DNA from: Sarcocystis neurona
Lineage: Eukaryota > Apicomplexa > Conoidasida > Eucoccidiorida > Sarcocystidae
Direction: 5' to 3'
Assembly: GCA_000727475.1 (NCBI GenBank)
Contig: KL647308.1
Coordinates: forward strand, 1,116,001-1,180,000
Length of the DNA: 64,000 bases
Every line of letters starts with the position of its first letter. Within the stretch, counting starts at the first letter, position 1. Both the position numbers and the translations under genes were made by a program. The notes beneath the pieces were generated by a model. The model ran no database searches. It saw only the letters and a list, made by a program, of their open reading frames with translations, and was not told the DNA's origin. Of the stretch, positions 1 to 15,000 are shown piece by piece.

Positions 1-3000
1 ACACACGCAAGCAGGAGGGTCTACCTACATCGACAAGTACAAATAACTACATAGATAGAGGTAAGACTTTATATAATTAGATGTAGACGCAGGGATAGAG
101 AGGTAGATACATAGATAGGTAGACACATCCGCATTCGAGCAGCGGAAGACACAGAAGCAAGGCGCTCCTCCCCTACAAGCAGACACACAGAAGTTGCGGG
201 CCCAGTGCAAATGCAGTTGTTTACACTTGTGCGTGCAAATACGTGAATTCATTTTCTCCAGTGTACAAGTGTCTGAGTACGACAGTGGAACCTGTTGGGA
301 AAACGCCGAAGACAGCAGCGGTAGCGGCGCGCTGCAGCTTCCCTTTTTTAAAGAATTTAAAAGAGACGTGCGTCTAGTGGGTTGTGTAGGAGCGCAGCGG
401 GCTACATGTCACCGCCGTTCTTAACCGTCAAAACGACGGCACCTGCAGTTGGGGGGTCGGCGGCTTGCACGGGGCCCATGACTAAGCTGGCGAGCAACTC
501 TTCTTCTCTCTCGTGTTACAGACTGAGAAAAAAGCAAGGACTTTCTGTCTCACGGTAGATTCAACACACACTCACACACACACGCGCATGCGAGAAAAGC
601 TGAGATTCCTATCCCCGCTTGTTTCTGGCTGTTCCAACGACTTTTCATTTTCATGTAAAGAGCTCGTCCTTGCCTCGCGGGACCGTGGGCCATGGCCCCG
701 TGTCTCAGGAAAGCACCTGTCCTATCATCCTAGAGCTTAGGTAAAGCCTGCGTCGCTCAGCGTTCCGTCGAAGGGAGAGGACCCGCGATTTTTCTCGAAC
801 CGCACCCTGCTTTTTCCAGTGTCATCTCGCGCAAAAGCGTCGCACTTGTTGCGTATGATGTGTGTGCAGGCTGCCGAACGAGCTGCTGCTTGTGTTCAAG
901 TCTGCGACAAACAGCTGCATGAAAGGGGCCTTCGAAAACGTCGAGATACCGGACACGAAGAACATGCGCGGTAAATTCGTCGGTTCCAAGTTCCAGAAGT
1001 CCATGACGGGTCTGATGGTGACGCTCAAATCATCGCACGCACATTTCGCTAGGTGAGAGTAGTGCGGAGCTGCAACGGCGCCGTAGATCTACACAGCTAC
1101 GTCCGCAGTGGTGTTTACGAGGGAAGAGGTGACGCGTGCTTCGATTCACAGTCGCGCACACCGAAAGACCGAGCGAGTCACAAACGGACCAAGCCTATTC
1201 ACGATATCTTCGCATGGCGGCGAAAAGAAAAGTAACAAGATACCGAGCAGAATGGTTCGCGGGAAGATAGACACGCGGTTGGACGACGTGGACCGCGCAG
1301 GTGCAGAAGGAGGCACTTGTCTGTGTAACACCGCATTGTCGAGAAAGCCGCTCTCCGCGTTCCCTGTGCACAAGCCATTTACACCGCGTGCTGTGTATTT
1401 GCACGTTTCTCGTATGCGGATGTGTTGGAGGCTGGAGGGAGAGCCGTGCTAACAGGAACGTGGACCTGCAGGACAGGCAATCAGGCGACAGGTGTCTGCG
1501 CGAAGTGATGTCGAAGAGAGCGCAGTGCTGCTTGCTGCACTCCGACACAGCAAATGCGTTGCTGCCGCAGACACTCTGCCGTCGTGAGGCGCGGTTTTAA
1601 ACTCCTCTAATTCCCGACAAAGCGTAGCTGCTGCTTTCGCGTTGTCGGTGGAAGCTGGCTCGCACGTGCTGGCGAGCAGGTGATCCTGCCTCAAGATGTG
1701 CACACGTCAAAATCGACACGCACACACACACAGACACGCACACTCGAATCCACACACATACAACACACGTGTTAACATGTAAAGGGCAGGTGTTCACCTA
1801 GCTGTTTATTCACAAGATGTAACTGTGTGGGAAGCAGCAGCCCTCCCGTCCACCAGCTTCATGGCAGATACTGCGCCGACGTGCAGGTAAGGACACGCAC
1901 GCGCAGACGTGCCGCTCTACCGCCTCTACGCGGCTGCGTGGGCGTATATACGCGAGTGTATATTGCACAGCGGGGCGGGTAGTCGTAAGACTGCAGCTTA
2001 CTGCGGTCGCTGATGTGTGTACTCATGGCGGCATCTTTGTGCGAGTCCTCGGGGACGGAAGACGTGACCCGCTGTCCGGCGCAAGCAGGAGCTACAGCAG
2101 CTTCCCTGAGGAACTTTTGAGTGCGTTGCTGCTCCACACTGCTTGTTTTTCCCAGGTGCGTCAAACCCAACCAGGTGAAGAAGCCCCGCGTGTTCGAGAC
2201 GGAAAATACGCTCGGACAGCTGATCAGTCTGTCCGTCCTGGAAGCCGTAGCGATCATTCACAAAGGGTTCGCGTACCGCGCCACTTTCGCCGACTTCATT
2301 GCGGATAATCACGTCCTTATGAGCGTCCTCGGTGCAGCCAAGCTGGTGAGAAGGCTGAGAAGTCGTCCTTCATGCACTCTGCATGTATGAGTATGTGTAC
2401 ACACTTGTATTTGTTAATGTGTATGTAAAAGTGTGTTTCTGTGTACATTTTAACCTACGACTGCGTGTACCTCGTAGTGTATATAGATATATACATGTAT
2501 ACATATGTGTGGTTGTATGTATATATGTAAACGTATATATTTCTGTAGATTTTGCCTACTTGTACTAGTCAGAGCCGAGGATTAAGTGTACAAATATGTT
2601 AGTTTACCTGCGTATGCTTGTCAGTGTGAGCACGCATATGTGGATGTATGTATGTTCGTATGTATGTGTGTATGTGTGTATCTATGTGTGTATGCTTGTG
2701 TGTATGTATGGTGCGCCCTCCCTTCAGGGGAGGGGCCTGCTGCACAGCATCGCGCACGGCCTTCAACACTTCCGGAAGAATGGCAGTCGTGTAGGCATTC
2801 GAATCATCAACCGTTTACGTGTGCTATACTGCGCGTGCATGTGTGTGTACGAGTATGTAGCGGTGGAAAAACTGCATGCGCGCGGCAGTGCGTTGGTGGC
2901 GAGAGGCATGAAAATTTCTGCATCTACACTACGTTAGTGCCCGTGGCGGGCACTCAAATAGACGTCTGTCTGCAGCGTCTTGACGACGTCCCCTCTACAG

Positions 3001-6000
3001 CCAGTAGCGCTATCGGGCTTGCGCATGACCCCAGCGTACCGGAGATAGGGTTTTGTTTGGCTGCAGAAAAACGCGACCTGTCTCTGTTCGAGGACGGAAG
3101 ACTGCTGCCTCTCACAAAACACCGGGGAAGACGGGAGGGGAATGACTGGACAGCGGGCTGCATTGGTGCTGCCTGCAACACATCCGAACGTTCACGTACA
3201 CGCATACGGGCGGGCGTCCGTGCTGCCCGTCAGACACACAGTAGAAGTGCGCTACGCACCGAGGCGTCAAGCGTGGAAGAAACTCCCACCCACTGCTCAA
3301 CGTAGAGACGGCTCTAGCCAGCTCGGCATGTACCTGGAGCAGATAGTCTTGAAAATAATCTTGGATGTACAGGAATGGGAGAGTGGCACGCGCAGTATAT
3401 CGGGGCCGCATTGGTTTACTGGTGCGATCCAGGAGAACCGTTCACGTGGCGAGACTCCCTGGTGGCTGTGTTGCTTCTGTTGAGGACGGTGTCGTGGGGA
3501 GTCTACGAGAGGAATCACCTTCGTCCTGCGCAGAGGGCCGAATAGCAGTCAGAACGCGTCTTGCTTGTTTATTCTGTTGGCTACGAGCAACAAGAACGCA
3601 GTCTTTGCGAAAGACAGCGGAGAGAGAGGCGTCCGCATCAAGCGGGAGTATCACACTGTGTGTGTATGTGTCTGTCTGTCTGAACACCCTCGCTGACGTG
3701 TGACGTGTGGGCATCTTGGGTCTCCTCACAGAATCTCTTCTTTTACTCTTCTGGTGCTTCCTTGCTGCTCAACGTGCATGCAGACCAGCGTATGCAGAGA
3801 CAGCGGTCCGTCGTGACTGTGGTTTCTTTGCTGCTGCTAACGGCCGCTGGTGTGTTGCTGCTGCGTCTCTAGGAGGGAAAAGACTCTAAGGCTGCGTGTC
3901 TTGCGATGTTGGAAAAGTTGAATATTCCGACAAGCGAGTTTCAGCTGGGGTCTACAAAAATCTTCCTGCGCAAGTCGGGCTGGCTCATGATTGATAAGTA
4001 CTTCCGCACCGTTTTGGCGAACTTGAAGCCGCTCATCCTCAACTTGCAATCGATTTACAGAGCGCACAAAGCCCGCATGTAAGTGCTACCGTAATTATCA
4101 ACACAGCAGAGGCAAGTGTTGGATAGAAGGCCTCCTCCGCGTCCTGCGCCAGACTCGCAGATATTAGCTCGCTGTGCAACACTGCAGCTGTGTGTGTGTT
4201 CGCCATTGTAGCAGAAAACCCGGTAGTGTGCGTCCAGGTGAAATGCGTGCCGCGAGGTGGTCTTCGTATGTACGCTGTCTTCCTTTTTTTCATGTAGCTG
4301 CGGCCCGACACAGAGGGAGGTGGACGCGCTCACACCGGTGGAGAAAGAAGGGAAGATAGTTCCTCAGAGGGAGAAGCAGGACACTAACACTTGTAGAGAG
4401 ACTTACGCGTAGACAAACAAATCGTCAGGAGGCGAGTGGGAGGACTGGTCGTGATGGAGAGAGAGGACAGCAGCAGCACACACGCATATTCGCAGACGCT
4501 TGGACTGAGAAGTGGACTTTTTGCAGGTCTGTAGAATGAGACACGCGGGTTGTTGAAAAGACGTAAATGGCCACAGACCAACGGCGTGGGACACACGAAC
4601 ACATGCACTTATGCAGACGTGTAGTGAGCGGCCATATGAAGAGAGAGAGAGAGGCAGAGAGAAAGAGATCACACAAGGTTAGATCACGGATAACGACAAT
4701 TCAAGCAACGAGTAGTGATGGGACTAGACAAACATGTTGCTACTTTTATCAAACCCACAAAATTTTGCATAGAAGTCGCCACCCAAGGCGTTTCGCAAAC
4801 CGTTTTTGTTCACGTACCGGACACCGCGCACTGCCAAGTCTACTCCCCTTGTGGCACTGGTCTGCCATAGGCAGGTCGTCTCCCATATGTGCGCCTCATT
4901 AGTTTGTGAACCTAGGCGTATTTCTACTGAGTTTTACCTTTCAAACGCAGGGGTGGATTAGGTCGGACGCGCCTCTGCGAAGAGAGCACGGTTCTTCTGC
5001 ACAGCTACGTGATGCGTGGGAGCCTTGTGTGCCAACTGGAGGGCCTGCCTCAAGTCTACTGTGTGAAGCCTCTCCTTTGTTCTACTGAACTTCACAGTTT
5101 ACGAGTCGAGTTTCCAGTTGCAAGTGCGAACTCTTTGTCCCTTGTCCACTCTCGTTCGTCCGTTGTCAAGTCAGAAACAGAGTGCCCCGACGCACTCTCA
5201 CAATACCAGAGGCACGGGGGCAAAGGCCTCAGCGGCACACACGTGGAATCCTCACGCCTAGTTTCTCAATTTACGCAGACGGGTTCGTATAGATGTATGC
5301 CTGCATGTGGGGAAGGTCCCGGCGGAGGGAAAAACAACGCTATAACATGTCTGTAAATCTAAACATTTCCATGTTTATACGTCAGTGCCTCTGTGGCTCT
5401 ACTGCAAGCATGTACTACGACCGTGTACGTGCCAGTGCCAGCAGGCATGGCCCAGCGCACGACGGCAGTTAGAGAAATGCACAACGTGTGAGTCGTCAGC
5501 AGCTACGAATAGATCCGGTTTTTGCCACGTGTCGGAGCTACCTTTCCTTTTTTTCTTGTGTAAACCTGTGCAGCAACTGCCCCCGCCCTGCGAAGTTTTG
5601 TCGTCATTTCCTCTCTGCGCTTGTTTCAATCACGCTGACGTGCTATATCCGCGTGTTCCCGTAGGCTGTACGTGAACTTCTCCAAGCGAATCGTGCGGCT
5701 GCAGGCCCGCATACGACGCTATCTGCAACGAAAAGAGGCGATCAAGCGAGGTGCTGCTCGTCGCATGTTTATTGGCGCTCTTTTCGCGATGCAGCTGCTC
5801 AGGTGATTCATATACTCTGTAGGGTCATCTGCAGACGTACACACCTCCACGCCAGGCAGCAGCTCGGGCAGGTTTGCTGTCTGTAGAACAGTCTCTTTGT
5901 GAAGCACTTAGAGGACGAACAAATGTTAGGGGGTAAATACTTGAGTGAGGCGTTTTCAAGAGCTAGACGTGAGTCGTCCAGTGCAGCTTGTAAAAGGCTA

Positions 6001-9000
6001 CGGCTTTTCAACCGGCAAGTGTCTTCCAAAATACGACCTTCTCACTCGCGAACTGCTGGAGATTCAGTAAAATATTCCACTGTTAACGTTTGTGAGAAAT
6101 AACTCGTCATTGCCCTGTGCTACATGACATACACGTACACACACGTAGACATGTACATTGACAGAGACGAGTGTACGGTGTTAGCTACATGTAAAAGGTC
6201 GTTTGGTCCGTTTATTTCTTCGTTTCCGCCCTGTCGAGGCCCTCCAGAGTACCGCCTTTGCTAGGGAAACAATTCCATACATACATACGTCCATCATACA
6301 TGCACACCTACATACGTATATACGTACATGCATACACACAAACGTATGTACGTACAACGTATGCATACCGCCGTTGTCAGGGAGACACTTTCATCTATAT
6401 ATATATATATATGTATATGTACGTGCGTACACACGAATATATACATGTGTACGAATATATACACACACGCGTACGTAAAAGCATACGTACATACGCGGAC
6501 GTGCGTGTGTTCATTGTGTGTGTATGTATGGGGGTCTTTTGGACTGCTGATGTCCCTGTTTCCGCGTAGCATGCCACGACAATTTGGTGCAGCGGCTACG
6601 CGAATTCAGAAAGTCTGGCGTGGACATAGGACGAGAAGGAGGTGAGGGCTGGCCGTTATATCTTACTTTGAATAGGTTAATACCTAACTCGGCTGTATGC
6701 TACGAGACGCCTAGAAGACTGCGTGCTTTATTCTGCTCTCCCTAGGACATGCCACCTCCCACCTCCCCTTTCATCATTGCCTATGAAGAATACACATACA
6801 TATATATATATATGTGTATATTGGAAAGCTTTTAAACAGATATGTGCATGTGCCCCGTGAGTTCAACACGTTCGTCTCACCACAAGGCCCTCGTCAGTAG
6901 TTTGCGTTCTGTCTCGCCTCGGAATTGGCCCCGCTGTCAAACACCATCCACCTGGGTCAGTTGAAGTTTGCCGGGGTCATTCGTAGTCCCCGCTGCACGC
7001 CTCCCCCGGAGAGTCATATAGATGTACTGCACGTGCACAGTGTAAATAGGTCGATAAACAGCTAGGGAGCTGTATTACACGTAATTAAGGTAGACAAATA
7101 GACAGGAAGATTGAGAGGGGGAGAGAGAGGTCTGCAGGGCTAAGTGGCCTGTACTGTACGTGGACAGTATAAACCGGTCGATAGAGAGCTAGCTAGGTGT
7201 ACTACACGTATTCGAGATAGATAAATAGGGAGAGAGACCCTAAACAAATGCACGGCACGTCTATAATGGACGTAGGAAGACGAACAGCTGAGTAGGCGTA
7301 CTCTGCGTATACTCTGTAAGTAGATAGATGGCGAGATTGAGCGAGTGAGAGACAGGTCTGCAGGGCTGAGTGAGTCGAGAGATAGACAGGCGTTAATAGA
7401 GTCAGGAACATCGTGGACCCATGGAGGAAACTGTGTAACGCGTCATCACGCCAAAGTGAAGGGTGTCCACAAATTCCTATTTCGCTTAGTTCTCTTCTGT
7501 CTGTAGGAGTGCCTACGCCCAAAGTGCTGCTGCTTCTCACACGTCTTGCCTCTGCGTTCCTTCACCCGCTCCTCTGCGCTCTTCCGTTTCCAGTTCTACC
7601 CCGCTTTCCTACCTCTGCGACCTTGTTTTCCTGCGTCTTATTCTGTTTGGCACTCGGCCTTCTATCTCCTCTATGCTAGTCCAACTTCTTTTCCACGGTA
7701 GAGTGCCCTCTGCCCCGCTCCCGTAATCGCGTCCTCCACACGTCGCTGCCAACGTCGCGCTGTTGCTGTCGAGATCACGCGGCTACTACATTGCTGCAGT
7801 GCCGTAATTTGGTTGTGTGGGCCGCGTGTCAACTGGGTTGCTCTGCAGCAGGTTTCGGGTGAGTGAACCACATCCTTGCTGCTTTGCTGCACTGCTGCTC
7901 TGCCAAACGATTGCGTGTCTATTATCACCTATTATCACCTTATAGAGGACGGTTTTGTTGTTCCGTCCAGCCTTCTGCAATTACATTTTTTCGTGCAAAT
8001 TAGTTGTGTGAACCGCGTGTGTGCCTCGTTACCTTTCTTTGACGTCGGGTCCAACGTGAACTACATACACAGAGGCTTCCGACAGGCAGCTGTCGCTGCC
8101 GCTGTTTATTCTTGACCAAGTTGCTACTTGCACGTGTGCCTGGCCTTACAAATTTCTGCGTGTTGCGTATCTCTGCAGGACGCAGCGCGAGATGCGTCAG
8201 TTGAAGGCACGCGCACTAGCAAAGAAGGTTGCTACTGTAAGTTTTGCTGCGCCCTGCTCGTTATCACGCAAGCCTCCACGACGCTACTTTCCCTTCTCTG
8301 TTTCAAAGTCGGGTGCGTAATGACCTACGATGCTACATCTCAACACGTAGCTGTTTCTACGGGCACACTCCCGAGGAGAACGCAAGGGTCTACGGCATTG
8401 TAAAGAAGATAGAGACACGAATAGAATTACGGAGAGAATTACAGCAATGGTCCACCTGGCTTCGCGGCAAAGATGAGGACAAGAACTAGTTCGAGAATGA
8501 GCCAGAGCTACCGGCGAAGGCTAGCACAGAATACGCAGCCATCAGCGATCTACTCGCCTCTCCCCTGTTGTGGCAGCCGTGGCGGCTTGTCTTGACTGTA
8601 CCGCGGCCTGCAGTGGAGAACTGTCTAGAACAATCTTTTAAGCACATGCGAGGTGTCGCATCTACCTCGGACTGTGTCCAGGCAGTGCGTGGCAAGGGCG
8701 TTTCCACTCCCCGTAGCATTTTTTTCATTGCAAGTGGCTACGCATTCTATGTATAGAAACTTCTTCTACGACGCTAACACATGTGTGTACGTAAGCATGC
8801 GAGGCTAGATGTGACTGTGAAAAATGTGCATTTGTATAGTTGGTGACAATCTGGAAGCGAGCGGGCATCGCCTGTTTCCGTCCACGGTGTTGTCCACAGC
8901 GGAAGACTCCGGCAAGGCGGACGCACAACAGCGAGTGAATATTTGAGATGTCCTCGTTACGGACTGCCACCACTTTCACGAACGAAGCAATCCTGCTTTT

Positions 9001-12000
9001 TCTCTTTGTGTGTGCACTCGCGTGCACGTGTGTATATCGTGGGTGACTGCACGCAAGCGCTTTTTCAAAATACTTCGGTGAGTGCCGGGTCTACAGACGC
9101 GGCACGTTCGGGACGATGGAAGAGGCCCGACGGACTAGCCGCTGCCTCGCACGCACGCAGCTTCCTGAGAATCAGCCGCGTGTGTCCGCCTCTTGACGGA
9201 TCCGCACTCGACTGTCTACGCAGCCATATATGCGCGTATATGTACACCTCTCCCTATACGCTCAGCAGCCGACGATCAAGTAAATACCTAGTGTGCCCAC
9301 TTCTGGTTTCAGATCGGACTAGCTGGCGCCTCCGCAGCCCGTTGGAAAGAGTTCGTGCGCAGCCGTCGCCGTGTACGGGCGGCAACGAAAATCCAAGCGG
9401 CGTGGCGTATGAGGCTGGCGAAAAAGGACCTGCAGCGGCTGAAGACAGAGGCACGGAAAAACAGGGCCGCGACAGCGATACAGAAAGTCTGGCGAGGCCG
9501 TCTAGCGCGCCTGCGTGTGAACCTCATGCGCATTCTCAGTGTCTACGCCGTGACCATACAGGTGATTCCTTGTAGATGTAGTTTACTGGCACAACTGACC
9601 GCAGCAGCGACAGACGAGGCTGCGAGCAGGAGGACGCGACGTCTCTGCAGTAGTAGTGTGCCTGTCCGCATACAAGAACCGTTTCAGCAGAACGTACACG
9701 AGCGGCGACATAGAACGCCAGCAACGAAATTCATTTGCTAATACATGTCGTGCAGTTCACTTGCACGGTGACAGTAGATGCCATTCCACGTGTGCGCTTC
9801 CCCGCTCATCACTTTTTGTTCAAGTTATTGCTGCCTGCGGTGCTCTCGGCTCGCGCACGGGTGGAGAAGACATATGCTTTCGCATCAGCAAATTTCATCT
9901 ACGACAGCTGTGCCGTAGCTGCATATATGACTATATCTATGAGTTACGTTTCTACGAATATACTGAACACTGAATGCTTCGAACGTGTGAAAGTACATGT
10001 CTGCCAGTATCCAGCAACTACCTAGCCTGTCAGTCGGACGCAATGTCGAGTCCTGCTGCGTGCTCGTGTGCAATTTGACAAGACTCCTAAACGCTACGCC
10101 TCGGCAGCGACTTCCCGCAAGAACAAGCTTCTGCTTCTGTGAACTCTGTCTGTGATAATGTGTTGCAGAGATTCTGGCGAGGATACCGGACACGGATTTC
10201 CCCATTTTATAAGAGTCATGCCAAAGTGTAGGAAAGTGACTGTTGTTTGACGTTTCTGCTCACCGCTCTCCTTCCCTATTTGTAGACGTATACGTGTAGA
10301 TTCTGTTGTACCTTTTCTGTCCCCGTGTGCACAAACACACATGCAACACACATATATGTATCGCGAGCTATTGCTTTGGTTTTGGATAGTCTGTCCGCTC
10401 AGAGACTCCGGAAGGACAGCAAAGGTCGTTAAATGCTCTATCGCTCTGTTGCTCTATCTTATACTTCTACAGATTGCTGTTGTGTTCACAGACTTTTATT
10501 ACATTTATGTGGGTTGCGAAGACATCCGGTCTGCACCAGGGGTGCCACATCCGAGTCAGAAGATCCACTTTCCGCACCGCACCATTTGTTAGCAAGGGGC
10601 GCCGTCACACAGAATTAACCAGACGGGCTTCCTTCCTGAGCAAAGTGCATTCGTTCTACCGCGGAATGGCATCCTGCGTCTTCTACTGGGAATAAGCAGA
10701 CACACAGCGGGTCAACCCTTCGCAGCCGTACATAGCTACGCGGATGGTTGCGTTGACTGTTGGGTCTACGCGTGTACCTGTATACCCTGTTTATACTTTA
10801 CAGGGGCAAATCCACACACGTGTATGTAGTTACAGCATATATGACGTATGTAAAGGTCACTGCATCTCTACGTATTTTCTTGATGCGTTGCGTCCTCCCA
10901 CAGCTGTGCTGGTGGAGGTTGGAGCTTACTGCGTTTCTCGCCTGCGGCTGGCGTCTTTGTCTCTGCAGCTTTGATACGGTACGGCGGAGCCTCGTGGAAG
11001 ACCATGCGCGCATAGTTTTGCAAAGCGCCATGCGGCGGTACCTTGTTCTTACGCGCCTACAAAATGCCACACAGGCGGCCTTCAGCATGCAGAAGTAGGT
11101 TCCTCCACTGCTTTTTCACGGGACGATTACACCTGAGGCTCCTTCCACTGTAGGTGATTTTGCTCGTCTGTGTCACATAGTCACATACTCATTCTAGGGG
11201 TGCCCTCCTTCAAGATGACTCCGCCGTGTGTGATCACGAAGACGTGTGCATACCTGTCTGTTGATTAGAAGGTGTACCGTCGCACAGAGTAGAGGGAGAG
11301 CGACAGTTGCAACGCGTTCGCACAGATGGATTTGCCCAGGCTACAGACGTCTTCTTCGTGTTTGAATGCCCACGGTGACCTGCTGCGTGTACACAGCTAT
11401 ACGTTGGTATAGGTGTACGTGGTCGCAAACTGTGTTCATATGCGTAATTCTCCGCGGTGTTCGGCGAAGGAGTAGAAGGCGCTCCCAGTGGTGAAAGGGT
11501 AACTCAGCTGAAAGACCAGTGAAAAAACGCGCCAAATGGGCGACCTTAGTTGTACACCCATTAAGTAAACAAATGCAGAATCTTTCACATTTTCTAAACG
11601 TACTCAAAGAGACAAGGCTACCAAGAATGACGTGTGAAAGCAGATATCCTTGCGCATCCAGCAGAGTAAGGCCGAGTGGTGCCGTTGTGCATCTTTGCAG
11701 CTACACAAGTAATTCAAATAGAGCTTGGTGATATACCGACGACGCTGGATTTGAAAAACTGCAGAATTGTCCCCGAATCTATGCATGTGTCTAGTCCTCT
11801 ATTTTTTCTCACTCCCCACATGTCTCTGTTCTTCTACAGGTTCGCGCTGCCCAAACTACTGCATTTGCAGTTTACGGAGATACAAGAGGCCGTGCTGAGT
11901 CTTCAGGCCTGGTGGCGAGGCAGCTGCGTCCGACGCATCATGCAGGAGGAGAAGATGAAACTGGTTCTGGGAGGTCATCTCGTAAGGCTTTCCCGTACGC

Positions 12001-15000
12001 CGTAGCTTTCATATGTAGCTGTTAGAGGAGCAGGACGTAGCGCGTTTTGGGTGAGTAAAGAAGAGGATCAGGGACAAAATTCTTCCACTTCAGAGTGAAG
12101 AAGAAAGTATTAGTCACAATTCACTCCATGCTCAATTTTAACATCTAGATACTCTCGATCTTATTCAGCCTCTATGTTTCGCTTCTGGGCGGCAAAACCC
12201 TTCGTCAAATTGCTCACGTGCGTAACAGCTTCGCAGACCTACCATATGCCGTATTGGTATCGCACCTTGGTTTGTCTCGTCGTAGCCTTCCGCGGGAGGC
12301 CTACGCCCTTGATTTGCACGTGGTGCTCCGCACATTTAGTCAGCGTAGAGAACTACATGACTTGCTCCGCACACCAGCGTTCTGCCGTGTATACGGCTGA
12401 ACACGCACATCATTTCACGTAGCTCTACTGATCTACATGGTTTCTGCATCACCCAGAATGATTTGAAGGAATAAGTGTACTTCTTTATAGTATCCTAGTT
12501 TCCACTGGTAGCTTACACGGTCCGCTGACGACGTTCTTGAATGCTTCTTGAGGCTGCCAGAATGCACGTTGAGCGACAGAGTTCATCGTGAACTCCCACA
12601 CAAGATGGATTTCGACTGTTCATATGATAGTCATTTGTCACGCGCCTTAAGTTCAACTACCGGCAGGTCCCCGCGAAAGGGCTGAATTGTCTGGTGGTGC
12701 TGTCTTTAATGTATTTGCGCTCAGATCCGGGCAGAGCTGCAGACGCTGCAGGAATGTCAGCAAGCCGCCTTCCTTATGAAAGTGAGCTTTGCGTCACAGA
12801 CAGGCACCTCGTCTGTATCCTGCGTTCGATTCAATAACTCCTTTTGTCTGTTTACCTCACCGGTGGAAGTGCAGCACGGTAGCTGTTATACTTTACCTAT
12901 CGCGTGAGTTCCCTTCTCTGCGTTAGTTGCTGGTTCAAAATATGCAGCCGTTCCTTGGGGTGCACGTCTCTTTCGCGAGCATAACTACTTGTGTACGGCA
13001 GACAGACAACACTGCTCCCAGGTGCACGGCGGATACGGAGTCTACAGCCGCCGCTGCCAGCAGAAGACACGAAGCAGCGTAGCACCGCTGATAGTCTTGT
13101 CACGTCGGAGCGCTTCAACCGTACGACTAAGCAAATGCCACGCTGTCTATATACGAATGTAGACCAAGGTGGCAGTGATCCTCACCGAGTATGCGCCCGT
13201 TCAGCCACACGCGTAATATGACTTATAGTCACCAAACAGTTTCTCTTTGTTCACACTATAGATTGATATGAATGTGCCTGTCTCCACGCACATTTGAGCG
13301 TCATTAGCACACATTCCTGGTGTGGCCAACACGACGCAGGATCGAGAAGTACGAGGTCTCGTGAACAGAGGCTGGCAGCTGGTTCACGTGAATATTGGCG
13401 TCGAGCGCGACGATGTCTATCCGCAGGGTACGTCTCATTCGTGCAAATCGCGGTTGAGAAGAGATTGCTGTGATCACAGCAGTCGCATGGCTCTTGCAAA
13501 CTATTTAGTGCCAAAGCGATAATTGTACAGACACTGTCTTGTCTCCCTGCGTACGTGTGGGCCGGGCATCTCTGATGTATTATGCATCCACCTCTGCGTA
13601 TGGGTGCATACGTGGTTAGAGATTATCTACACTCTCGTAGAGACAAATGTATACAGACTTCACAGTACGTAAGTAACATTCGAGTTGCCATGCTGTACTC
13701 ACATATTTCGTGCCTTTACGACAGGTTTTGGTGATCCCTGTGCCGTCCTACTGAGCGCACACGGTCTCTGGCTCTTGGCCAACCGCTGCGCAGCTACACA
13801 CAAGTACACATCCATGTCTGTTACTCCTCTGCACACATCTGAACAGGTGCTTTTATCAAGTCTTCTTTGCCCTCATGACCGAGTTTTCCGCAGCTGTGTT
13901 TCGTCTTCACAGACGTCTTGGCACAATCGACTAAGCCGCAATATCTGGTCGCCTGCATCAGAAGGCTGACTCCGCGAAATTTTCCACGCGTAGGCAGTTC
14001 TGTGTGAGTGTCTACGTATGTGCACGGATAGACTGTTGCGTGCGCCGCTGTGAGCAGTATGCCTTCACGCTCACTGCTTATCTGCGTACGTGCGCAGGTT
14101 ACTTCTGTGTTTCCTTTGTGTTCAAGGCTGGTCCACGGGTCTGTGTACTGTGGAGGACTTCAACCCAGCAGCCGCGATTAGTCATGTGGCGACTGGTGCG
14201 TTCCACACAATTGTAGCGACAACTACCGGCTACGTTTACTCCTTCGGATTGAACGATAGAGGACAACTAGGCATCGGATCTCATGTGTGCGGTCTGCCAG
14301 TTCCTAAGCAACCGCTGGCCGGCTTACAGCTGCCGATAGCAGTGAACCAAGTCTGCTGCGGCGTTGATCACGCGCTGCTGCTTGACCAACAGGGCGTGGT
14401 GTTCGCCTGGGGCCATAATGCATAGTAAGTTTTGCCGCGGGTGTATCTCTGTACCAGGATAACCACACCGCCTGTTACGATAATCGAATCTTCTCTTCTC
14501 CAAACCGCTGACTCACCTTAGCGTGAGTACACACGTATATACATCAACATTTCACACCCTTCCTACATGCACCGCGGGCGTATACCTCTACCTCTAAGGT
14601 GCTTTGTTATTTCGAACTTATATTAGGCGTAGCGCTTGTAGTGTACTGGGTCCTAGTTTTGTTTCTCTGGTTTCTAGAAAGGAGAATCCCTTCTTCCTAA
14701 GGTGTGCGCGCAAGGTGAGCTTCACGGCTGCAACACACAACGAAAGGAAAACATCTGTGTGAATCTGACCTTCAATATCCGGATGGCTGTCAGTCATGTT
14801 GTGTGCTCTGTACTTTTCTCAGTATTGTAGTGAGTTGACAGCAGAGCAAAGAAGGGAAAACGCGTGCAGCTCCTGACAAATCGCAATTGCACACTGTGGG
14901 TAAGAAAGCTAGAGGAGGGTTGCTGGCAGTGCTGTACTGTACGCGGTAATCTCTAGCGCGCTGGCGAACTCAGGCGTTTTGAATGTTCTCAAAAAAATGA

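Larger units (their letters stand above)
4035..12781 (+). other. MyoH: IQ-motif neck (about eight light-chain binding sites)
   Basis: Exon by exon the neck shows IQ-type motifs: LNLQSIYRAHKAR (end of exon 3873-4078), IVRLQARIRRYLQRK (5665-5802), ATRIQKVWRGHRTRR (6570-6641), ATKIQAAWRMRLAKK and ATAIQKVWRGRLARLR (both in 9313-9561), VTIQRFWRGYRTR (split by the 9562-10168 intron), RIVLQSAMRRYLVLTR (10969-11094) and VLSLQAWWRGSCVRR (11840-11981). Two short exons (8179-8236, 12725-12781) encode charged helical linkers with no IQ core. IQ motifs bind calmodulin-like light chains, so this predicts a long lever arm. The neck is cut by nine introns, several of them 0.6-1.5 kb. Confidence 0.87.

Noticed and set aside
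2583..2937. Open frame between two myosin motor exons
   Set aside because: It reads as repeat translation plus a short unrelated peptide. The direct join 2345/3873 is in phase and gives an uninterrupted myosin converter.
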